Source: Elmis aenea
Lineage: Eukaryota; Arthropoda; Insecta; Coleoptera; Elmidae
Length of the DNA stretch: 64,000 nt
Direction of reading: 5' to 3'
Assembly (NCBI GenBank): GCA_947652605.1
Contig: OX393577.1
Coordinates: 58,118,108 to 58,182,107, forward strand
In this document: piece by piece, positions 54,063 through 64,000 of the stretch
Position numbering within the stretch: the first letter of the stretch is position 1
Layout of the letters: each line of letters opens with the position of its first letter
The notes under the pieces: model-generated
What the model saw: the letters and a program-made list of their open reading frames with translations, nothing else
Databases searched by the model: none
Told to the model about the DNA's origin: nothing
Position numbers and translations under genes: made by a program

Positions 54063-55685
54063 CGTTATCGTAGTAAGGAGGGAGGAGGGGGGGCGCCCGA
54101 GCGGAACTTTTTTTGGGGCGGCAGTTTCAGTCTACCCGAATGAGATAAAAATGAAAATCTCGGGGTAATGAAGGATCAGTAGATATTATATAATAATCAG
54201 TATCGGCACTAGCGCTATTAAATTCATAAAAATTCATTGAAAGTTGGAGGATAAAACAGGCTAGTCGATCTGGCTACACTGGAATACCCGCCCCCTTGTA
54301 ACGACAGAGATTCCAACCAATAAAATTTATGATAGGGTATCAACCATTCAATAAAATTATGAAACATTTCATTTATTTTAGGTATTAAATTCCATGCAGT
54401 TTTAAACTCTTTTGTAATAAGGATTTTTCACTTCCGTTCTATTTCAACATTTGGTTTGAGGTGTAAACCCCTTTCTGCATTAACCAATCGTCGCATAGCA
54501 ATAAAATTCGTCCAATTATTTGTATTTGAAAATGGAGATGTACAAAAGTTTCGTCAGTGGTAAGACAACTTTCAAATCATAGGGCACCAGAAAAAGACTT
54601 ACTATTTTTCATTACTTGTAGGTGAATACAATTATTTTTGGGAGGTTTTCAAGTACGTGATAAAAATATTGGTCGTACGCGACTGGCCTAAGTGTGTGAT
54701 AATTAGTGCAATTTGACAGGTATATAAAATCCTTTATCATTTATATTATATTTGGGGTCGTGTCTAAGGCAAGGCAAGGTGCCTTTGAAGAAATTCATAG
54801 TAATGTACGCTTTTCGTTTATGAGAACTTTTAAGCTATTCGAAAAAGCAACAAAAGTATAAATCTATAGTATAAACCGACGTTTTTCCGTTTTTTTTTTT
54901 TTAATTAAATTTTAGGCTGAAATATGATGTTACTTTTTACTTTTTATATTTATGTTTATATTCAGGGGTTTGGAGCGGAGCTCAAAGCTGGAGCGCGGAG
55001 CAGTGGAGCAATGAGTTTTTGCCCGGAGCAAATAATTTTGATTGGTCCACTGCTTCAGTTTTTTTATGTAAAATTTAAAAAAAACTACTTTTGTGTCCTT
55101 TTTTCAACGTTTGAAGATCAATAATCTGTTTTTTCAAACATTTATTTAACTTACTTGTTTGTTAGGGTCAAATGTCGTTATTTTTGACCATCTTCTCTAC
55201 ATATCCGATAAAATTAAAACTTTGTTTTTAAAAACTTTTTTTTTTAAAGAAACTTCTTTTAAAAATGTTAACAATATTTGGAGCATGGAGCGGAGCCAGA
55301 GCAGGCATCTTGATGCCGGAGCGGAGCTGGAGCGGAGCAATTAAAAAATTCCCTGGTTTATATTTATATTACTACTTTTTTGTAATTTTGCTAAATATAT
55401 TATGTACGTGTTCCTTTACCTAAATGGAAACTACCAGTGAAAGTTTTTACGCTTATTAAAATTAATTTCGTGGGGGTGGGGGGCGATCTGATTAAAAAAA
55501 TAAAAATCAGAAAAGTTTCTGCCGTAAAACTGTAATTTTAGATGATGGTAAAGTACTCTACATTATCTAACTTTGCATTAACACAGGTTTGAGCATCTAA
55601 AATTAAAAAAAAAAGAGTTGACAACCCTTATTTAGAGGGGCGGCAAATTCAGGGACCGCCCCGGGCGGGACAAACTACGCCACTG
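54063..55685. mobile_element. hAT-type element with 8-bp target duplication, left end diverged
   Basis: The direct repeat cattcctt is at 54055-54062 and 55686-55693. The right end reads ctacgccactg; the left end cgttatcgtag is a poor partner. GC-rich subterminal blocks pair loosely (gggggggcgcccg near 54088; ccgccccgggcgggac near 55657). It contains the GGAGC MITE at 54963-55355. No intact transposase. Confidence 0.62.
54963..55355. mobile_element. GGAGC-type hAT MITE, inverted copy, nested
   Basis: Reverse orientation relative to 30422-30829. The direct repeat gtttatatt (9 bp, 8 of them probably the true duplication) flanks it at 54954-54962 and 55356-55364. Starts caggggtttggagcgg, ends aattccctg, with the GGAGC clusters typical of the family. 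Confidence 0.88.
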
Positions 55686-55693
55686 CATTCCTT

Positions 55694-56861
55694 TAATAAA
55701 TTTAGGTCAATAATGCCCTAAAAGATTTTTTTAGCTTTTTAATAACCGAAGAAATATTTTTTCGATATCGAGTTAACCCTGTATATTTGTGTTAAAATTT
55801 GATAGTCATCATATTCACCAGAAAATTTCTGAAATAGAATAAAATACGAGCATAGCGCCCATTAAGTAAGTAAAAAATTGACTTAACAATTTCAAAAATT
55901 AAGCCCATTTACCCAGGTATAAAATAATAATTTCATTTTCTGATTAAGTTTAAAGTGAAAATCACCGATACAAATGAGTTTTATCATGCTTATCACACTT
56001 GACAATTATACGCAAGTGAAATATTTTAGAAAAATTTAAGTGCAATTAAACTCTGCCCTTTCACAGAAAATATTCCTCCATTCGTTCAATTTATTAATTT
56101 CAATTAAAGCCATCTAAGTAACACTTATAAGTCATCGTAAACTTTCCCACGATCTAGCGGAAATCAGTTTACCATATTCGCGTGTTATCGTTTCTATGTC
56201 AGTGGCAATATTTTATAAATACACCCATCGGTTTATGTTAAAAACACGTTACTGCCTATGCAGCGTGTTTATATTTTGCAATATTATACTACCCCGTCGT
56301 TTCGAATATTAATAATAAACATACAACGTTGTAAAATAAACGCCAACTCGATAAACAATGTTTTCTATGCACGTAACAACTTTAATTTATTATTAAATAA
56401 TTAATGACAAATAAAAATTAACGCTGACTGTTAAACTGAAAGGAACGTAAATATTTAAAGTACTCTTGCAAAAATATAAACTATAATGAATAAATAATTG
56501 CACAGGTATTTTTAATTATGCTCTTTTTAAATATTGGCTAACATAACAAAATTGTAAAAATAAATTAATTCGCAATAAACAGGTTTCATAGTTCAAATTA
56601 TATTGAATTTACGTTGCGTTATTTGTTAAGAAAATAAACAACTGAAATTATATAAAATCATTAGTAATCTCATATGTTGTGTTAATAATTTAAGCGTCAA
56701 TGTAAAAAATAATTTTTGGAAACCAACAAGTTTTTGAGACTAATTTATTAAAATAATAAATTGCACAATGTACAATAAAAGTGGCAGTAAAAGCTGCTAA
56801 ATGGATGCAAAAATGTGTACGAAAGACAATTGCAATATTAGTTTAGTCTTTTCATAACAAC
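55694..56861. other. Intronic stretch, nothing recognised
   Basis: AT-rich, no shared repeat or coding signal. Confidence 0.45.
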
Positions 56862-57502
56862 GAAAATTTCCTTCGCCTGTCAAATTTGCGTTTTTAACCA
56901 ATCACTAATCTTAAATCTTCTAGTGACTACCAATAGGAGTATTATTACACGGTAATAATTTGACATGTTCCTGCCAGATGTTGATCCTCCTGTCAAATTT
57001 GCGTTTTCGACCAATAACAAACTCAGATTTCCTAGAAACGACCAATAAACATAATCATACACTGATAATATTCTTTTTTCAATTCACAGATTTTCATGAC
57101 TTTATTGGTCGTTTCTAAGAAATCTGAGTTTGTGATTGGTCGAAAATATAAATTTGGAGAGGGAATTAAATATTTTGGTCTTGATAATTTTTTGACGAAT
57201 TTCGGCGACCAGCAGCGTTACTTAAATATAAATTAAACCACACCCCTGACGCACCACCCTGACAGTTCTTGTAAAATTTGACATAACATACATTTAATTT
57301 GACAGGTAGGTTAGGTGAAGGAAATTTTCTGACAAAATATAACTCGTGCATTGCAAATAATCTATAATTTTTGACAAATCTTCACTCATGCAAGTTTAAT
57401 CAGAAAAAATCACTCGTGCACTTTGTGCACTCGTGTTTTTTTCAGCTAAAAAAAAAATTATCGATAACTTTCAATGCACTTGTTATGTTACTACTGATAA
57501 TT
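56862..57502. repeat. Foldback repeat R3, copy 2 (inverted)
   Basis: Reverse complement of 40525-41114 over its full length, with the same internal inverted blocks (cgaccaataaa / tttattggtcg). Small indels make it about 50 bp longer. Confidence 0.8.
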
Positions 57503-58181
57503 AATACACAATTTTTTTCCTAAAAACCTGTAAGTAGATTTCATTTTATATAATTGCAGAATAGACAGCCTTGTTTACAAAAATATAATAACAAGCCTGT
57601 TTACGACTGCTAATTTTGTGCACTTTGTAAAACCGGACGGACCATATTGAAACCAAAATTCAAAAGTGCACGTTATTTTGTTCTGGCTTTATCACATTTC
57701 CATCGAGAAAAAAGTTGCACTTAAGTATAATATAACCATAAACCAGCGTCAACGGAGATAATTTCATTTTACTTCAGATTCCGTTCTTTTGTACACTGCA
57801 TATTAAATGATAATTAAATATTAATAAAATAAATAATACATATTCGTTTCAACAGCAAAAAAATATACTGGTACATAAAACCCGGGACTAAATAACGTGC
57901 GACGAGGGTTATAAAGGCACACAAGCACATCCCTCATATTTATAGGGTACAAAGAGCCCTCCAACACCCTAAAAACGACTGATTTTAGAATCGTATGGAT
58001 CAACGTTCTCTCAGGATCAGACATGGAGAAAGTGGCAATACCACTTCACAAAATAAGTAATAATTATACAGATACCAAAACCGTCAGGTTCATTATAGAG
58101 TCATACATCCAAAGCATTTTCAAGTACACTCGATTACTTTCCAGTGAAAAGAAAAATTAGCATTGAAAACAAATACGTACA
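57503..58181. other. Intronic stretch, nothing recognised
   Basis: AT-rich, no repeat or coding signal. Confidence 0.45.
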
Positions 58182-59631
58182 CAGGGCCGGCTCTAGGTTG
58201 AGATTGCTTCATGCAGCTTACAATGTTAGAGCCCTGTTTTCATTCAAGTCCGTCATTAGTATAATCAACTTTGCCATCTTGGCGTTGTTTTCTTTTTCAG
58301 AATAATCAAGCCATTTTTTCTCTTCACATGATCAAAGACCTTTTTTCAGGATTATGTTTCGGCTGTTTTTCACCGTGCCGCCCAAATTTGCGTTATTTAT
58401 TTTGCCACACTTTCAACTGCCCTCACAATAAAGCAATAAACCTTAATTTCGGTTGTACGAGGCTCTGTTAAAAATTAGCGGAGCGCCAAACATCATTTCC
58501 ATGGTAACGACAATGATGTAGCTAACGTCCCATCGCACAAAGCTTGATTTAAGTTAACAGAGTCGTCAAACATCGTTTCCATAATAATAGAGTAAAGTCC
58601 CCTAATATGGAACAGGTTATGGAATACATCAGTTTTATGACAATGAATAAGCGGTATCTGTTGAAAAGTATATGTACCTATTTGTACATTGATCACACAT
58701 TCCCAAATGTAAAATAGTTAAAAAAATATTCACTAGATTACATAACAGTTTTAAATATATTTTTGACGTGCTACTGAGTTTTTAGGCTAAATCTCTCATT
58801 GCAAAATATTATATGCTAGGGTAAATGATATAAATTATTTTATTGCATGTTTATTTAATATGAGCCTTTACATTTCAATTAAATAGACCAAAATTTTGAT
58901 TGGGACCATTTCATGTTTTACATATACCGATTTTTGAAATGTCACATTGATGCCTAATATGGAATACATAGAGGTGCCTTATAATTAATATGATTATGGT
59001 CACAGTACAGGAATATGGGTTCAGTGCCAAATGTGTCAGAAATGGGCACACAAAAAATGTGCAAAATACCCAAAAAAACAATTATATTATCCTACCTGTA
59101 ACAAATAAATAAATTATCAACATTAGTTCGAATGGCACTTGAATTATAATTTAATTTACATAAATAACAGAGTTTTGGTTTCGTTTAATAATAATGTAAA
59201 TCAAAAAGAAATAAAAGATTAATCTATGAGCAGTTGTTTATTTTAATGTATATTTCCTATATAATTCTATATTCCATATTAAGAACCCCTAGTATTCCAT
59301 ATTAGGTTCCCCGGGAGCTTAATATGGAATAGTAGTAACATGTAAAAAAAATAGCTATATAAGAAATATCTACAGTAATATCGTACCAGAATTCGAGTAA
59401 TGTGTTGCGTATTCATTACAAATTCTTATAATTTTTTTTGCAAAATTTTGTTAAATAAATGTGAATATTATTGCCGAAAACAAAAAAGTATTCCATATTA
59501 GGGCACTTTACTCTATCTATCACTGTTATTATTATAGAAACGATGTTTGGCGAATCAATCCAGCTTTATGCAGTCAGACGTTAGTTAACGAGAGCTACCT
59601 ATCGAAGCTTCGTGCAACTAAACCGGCTCTG
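58182..59631. mobile_element. Possible outer hAT-like element around the second pogo copy
   Basis: The left cagggccggctctagg and right complement of ccggctctg could be hAT-type ends, with ttcatgcagctt/aagcttcgtgcaa as inner pairs. Immediately around the pogo element, cgtcaaacatcgtttcc pairs with gaaacgatgtttggcg. No target duplication was found, so the outer boundary is tentative. Confidence 0.35.
58590..59513 (+). mobile_element. Pogo-like element with zinc-finger remnant, copy 2
   Basis: 924 bp, TA on both sides. Terminal repeats as copy 1 with one change (gagtaaagtcccctaata). Zinc-finger remnant at 59016-59108: WVQCQMCQKWAHKKC, then LYYPTC, so one Cys is lost. It inserted into the centre of a hairpin. 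Confidence 0.88.
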
Positions 59632-61310
59632 CGCAAATGTTATCAACTATTGACAATAAAGACAAAAAAAGTCGAATAATACCAATAATTGTTTAACTAC
59701 TATACGCAAAATTTGTTACCTGATAATCGTTCCATGTACCCAACAATTACATATTTAAAGCTGACAGATAAAACAAACAAAGTAATAAAAAATCAAACTT
59801 TGGTTCCATAAAGGCAACTTGTTGAACAATAAGAGGTAGTTAATCAGAATGAAAGTGCAGTAACTGATATAAAAACGACGCCATCAATGATTTGTAATCA
59901 ATACGACTGTTGATGTAGGTACCATAAAGTCAAGAAGAATGTTTCACTTTCTGCACAACAACATTTTTCCAACCATGTTTTCGCTTATTTTGATTTCTCG
60001 TCTCGACAAAGAAAACAAAAACATGACGACATTAAACCTTTATCGTCTGCGGATATCAATTTTCCGCTTTCAAGTATAAAATAAACAACATGGAAATGGC
60101 AAATATATGATTACAAATACATTTTATTTCATAACATAAGAAAATTAAACGTTTCATATCTAATAAACTCCAACCTGAACATCGGAATATTAAATTGTTT
60201 TTGTCTATATATCATGAAAGAGGAATAAAAACTTATTACGGTCTTAAAAACGAAAAGTCCTGGATCGTTCAAGGTCTGCAAATGTTTACGGTTTTGTGTT
60301 TACTCCTGGCATCAAGGACAATTCAAGGAAAGTAAGATTTCCTGATCTTAAAATATTAATGCTTAGAGAGTTGATTTAAATGTAAGCTCATTTCCAAATT
60401 ACTACATCGATTTAATTTAGGATAAAATATTTACAATATTGGTTGAATTACTTTTTAAGTTATAAACATATTCGCTTAAAACGTTCGTTATAAACCCATT
60501 ACTGCTAACGGAAATGACCAGACATGTTCGTACGACGATCAAGTTGAGCCACTTCCGTCGTTTTACTATAATATATTACGATAAAGTTTTATTTTTAATG
60601 GGCAAACTAAAAAATGTAATAATAAAGGAAGATAGATATGCTTAAAGACTGCTCTGATTGTCAAATTACATTAAAAAAAAAAAAAAAAATAGATACACGA
60701 CATTGCAATTCAATGAAAGTCAACACCTGAAACTACAGGCAAATTAACAGAGTATGAGGCTTGCCAAACCATTCAAAATTAAACTAACATACGTACCGAA
60801 CGAAGCCAAGGCAGGTAAATATATAAATCGTTGAAAATTACCGGTTGCCTTTCAATTACGAACTTTATCGAATAATTAAAATTCCTAACAGGACATAATT
60901 GGTAATTCAACCAACCCAGAAGATGATTACATCTTTACACTTTTAATCTATGTTATTTATCGTAAATTAGCTTCTAAAATACCCTAACCTAAATTCGTTT
61001 TAAACTGTACTTAAGCATGGAACACCATCAATGAAAAACAGGCAAAATATTTTTTACCACCAACACACTAGCAAAATTTAAAAGTTTGCTTGGCCTAATA
61101 CAAAATCCATACAAAATTCTGTACGTAAAAATGCATAGTATCACACAGATTTTAATTGTTATGCAAACTGATTATGCTAAAATCGTGCAGAAGAATTTTA
61201 AATGAACGACAAAGTTAGCAGCTTGCTGCAGGCAAAATTCTTAATGTCATTGTGACAATTAATGTTGGTACGTAGGTCATTAAAAAGAACAGTAATTTTA
61301 AAAGGTTCTA
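59632..61310. other. Intronic stretch, nothing recognised
   Basis: AT-rich; no kinase exon, repeat or other coding signal found on either strand. Confidence 0.45.
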
Positions 61311-62573
61311 CAGGGTGGTCCAATTTTTTGTAGCAGGACTTTAATACAGTCGATAGAAAAACTTTAAAGAGAATATTCCATATCAACATGGGTCCATAAA
61401 CGGTCCATTTTAAAGATACAGGGTGTTGAAAATTTCTAAAAAATATCGATAATTTTTAAACGTTTCCCAACCAGTAGATATATTTAAACCAAATTTGGTA
61501 TACAGCACCAACTTACAAGTTACCAAATTCGGTGAAAATGTCATGTCCCACAAGCAACCAGTGCGCGGAGTTGTGAGGGTTCACTTTCAATAACCTTTAT
61601 AAAAAAACTAGTACGACCCTGTTTAAAATGAACCTCGAACTTGTTTTTGGCTAGACCATTTTATTCTAAACAAAAAGTGTCTCATGATTTTTCTTCGTCT
61701 CTGCCACAGTTTGGCCCGGAAATTGATTTATTTTACTATTCTCGCGAAAAATTTGCCTGTATTCCTCTAGCTACTTCCGCGTAGTTCTTATTTGCAAATC
61801 CATAAAATAAATGGATATCGGCTTGTTCTTGATTTGTGAAACGAAACGGCATTTTAATCGCTATTAAAAAAGAAACAACAAAACTATGGACCAAAGCACC
61901 ACTACAATTTAGCGTATTATTTATTTGACATTTGATTTAGTTTTCCATGGTAATGTTGGAAATAAAGAAGTAATTACCGATTTTTGCAGTCTTTAATAAC
62001 AGAACATGCTAATAATGCGGAAAGAAGTTTCGTTAAATTAAGGATTATTGGTCCGTATTTTGAGCATAACTCTGCAACTTGCAATTTTCTGCTTTTCGCG
62101 ATCCTTTTAGATCGAACTTATCAGCTAATTTTTAGCGAAAATAGTAAAATAAATTTAATTCTGCGCCAAACTGTGGCAGTTACGAAGAAAAGTCGTGAGA
62201 CACTTTTTGTTTAGAATAAAATGCTCTACCCAAAAACTAGTACGAGTTTGATTTTAAACAGGGCCGTACTAGTTTTTTATAAAATTTATTGAAACTGAAC
62301 CCCCACAACTCCGCCACTGGTTGCTTGTGAGGCTTGACATTCTCACCGAATCTGGCAACTTGTAAGGTGGTGCTGTATACCAAATTTTGTTAAAATATAC
62401 ATATCTACTGGTTGGGAAACGGTTAAAAATTATCGATATTTTTTCGAAAATTTCAACACCCTGTATCTTTAAAATGAAGCGTTTTTGGACCCATGTTGAT
62501 ATGGAATATTCGCCTTAAAATAAATGTATGTATCGACTGTTAAAGTCCTACTACAAAAAAGTGGACCACCCTG
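61311..62573. mobile_element. TA-flanked foldback element with long arms (cagggtggtcc)
   Basis: TA at 61309-61310 and 62574-62575. cagggtggtccaattttttg pairs with aaaaaagtggaccaccctg. The arms extend about 440 bp each through ccaaccagtagat, ggtatacagcacca and ctagtacg. 1263 bp. A transposase start is preserved near the inner end of the left arm. Confidence 0.85.
61736..61852 (-). pseudogene. Transposase N-terminal remnant (DUF4817-like), 38 codons
   Basis: ATG to TAG: MPFRFTNQEQADIHLFYGFA, then NKNYAEVARGIQANF. This is the NEE/NQE-x-ADIH-x-YG-x-A-N pattern of the helix-turn-helix at the start of DUF4817-type mariner transposases. It breaks off where the RxxP part should begin. Confidence 0.75.
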
Positions 62574-62575
62574 TA

Positions 62576-64000
62576 TAAGCACTTACACACAAATTATACA
62601 ATAAGTCATAAAACGTTAAGGCAACATCATTTTATTACTAATAAAGAGAAAATAAACAAATATTTTAAGGAAATTATAAAAAAATAAGCACGAATGCGCA
62701 AGCTCCGTTGTGATTTTGTAACAAAAACTTTGATGGTTTATCCAAAAGTGTTTAAGTGTTAAAAGAAAGTGAAATCACATACAACGATTTCTAATAATTA
62801 TTATCGATTATATTAATACTGACCATAACAAACTAATGCACCTATTACAATAAATACAACAGCGATAATAATTTAATTATTTAAATATTCCCCATACAAA
62901 TTACATACATTATAGGGCAATATAATTGTTAATTAACAGCAAATAATACAAAGCATACGTGATTATGGACGTAAACTGTGATTAATGATTTAAAACATCA
63001 AAAACTATAATACCTACTGTTCATCGTTTAAATAAAATTTCAATGCGTTTTCTAGAACAAAACACTTTTTTCAAATACACCAAAGACACAAATGCCGGTT
63101 TTTCTATTCAAGTGAAAATTGAAATTGAGCAACATTGATACTACTTTTCGGAGAAAGTTACTCTACAATAAAACATTAATTGATAACTTTTTTCGAACGC
63201 TGTGAAACTACTAAACTATTGTCAGTAAATATTTAGCGACAGAATTGCTTCTGGATAAAACTATTTGAAATTGATGTGATAGCTTACAATTAATCACTCT
63301 TATTTTATTATGTATTGAACGATAAAGCGTGGCTAATATAGGACACCACTTGACTTACTTCTTCAAGGATACAACGCAAATATGTTTAAAGCAATAAATA
63401 AACCTGTTCGCTGGAGATGTAACATTATTTATTCAAAAAACAGTTGTAAACATATTTTAAGGATTAACTATTTAAAAATGTATTTAATGGAACGAACCAA
63501 ACGTTTCGGAAATAACAACGGTAAAATTAACTGAAGTAAATAAACGTTTTAACCCATAAACAATACTAATTCATTAATATAGGTTGCTCATGGGTGAGGC
63601 ATAAAAAATGAGTAGTAATAAAAGCAAAACTGAAAACAAACAAAAAAAATATGACAAAACACCAACAATCGTGCAATATATAATGGATTACCACAGAAAT
63701 TAATGTACTTTAATCAACTATTTAATGATATTACCACATCCTGATACTACTAAAGACTCAGATAACATCAAAAATAAAATTACGAAGATGTACTTGAAAA
63801 TGTCCTTTATAATATTAACAATTAAAACATAAACAATGATATCAATGTTTATTAATGATACATAAAATGTAAATTAAATTTTCAAGCTACACGCAAACTA
63901 GCTATTAAAATTAACAAAAATACCATTACCTGCTAGCGATATTATAAAATAAAATGTTTCATGTTAAAATCTGCTTTTTATTATATAAAGTAGATTGAAA
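62576..64000. other. Intronic stretch, nothing recognised
   Basis: AT-rich to the window end. No exon of the kinase N-lobe (Gly loop or VAIK Lys) was recognised on the minus strand. Confidence 0.45.

Overview
This is animal nuclear DNA, most likely from an insect. It is AT-rich, its coding sequence is split by GT-AG introns, and the dispersed repeats are insect-type DNA transposons (hAT, Tc1/mariner-like and pogo-like) with a few LINE tails. A beetle or another insect with a repeat-rich genome would fit, but the order cannot be fixed from this window.

Two host genes are supported. They converge tail to tail. On the + strand, positions 3-7058 carry the last eight coding exons of TAF1, the largest TFIID subunit: both bromodomains, an AT-hook exon and the acidic C-terminus. 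The splice phases close exactly and give 522 residues plus a stop. On the - strand, positions 53630 down to 10485 carry the last four coding exons of an MSK/JIL-1-type kinase (RPS6KA5 family): the second half of the N-terminal AGC kinase domain, the AGC extension with its turn and hydrophobic motifs, the whole C-terminal CaMK-type kinase domain and a basic Ser-rich tail (801 residues plus a stop). A 37.7-kb intron (15763-53429) separates two of these exons. The 5' ends of both genes lie outside the window.

Most other sequence that can be interpreted is transposon-derived. TAF1 introns hold four repeat insertions. The kinase introns hold hAT-type elements with 8-bp target duplications, TA-flanked foldback elements that keep either the first or the last part of a DUF4817-type transposase, two pogo-like elements with a C-terminal zinc-finger remnant, three 5'-truncated LINE tails, a hAT transposase C-terminal fragment and several palindromic MITEs. 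Several insertions are nested up to three deep, and one can be dated relative to an intact 'empty' copy of its host repeat.

Together the two genes encode chromatin and transcription factors (TFIID scaffold; histone H3 kinase), but nothing here shows a functional link beyond convergent adjacency. I found no tRNA, rRNA, CRISPR array or clear new host gene. The best candidates for something undescribed are the transposon architectures listed under findings.
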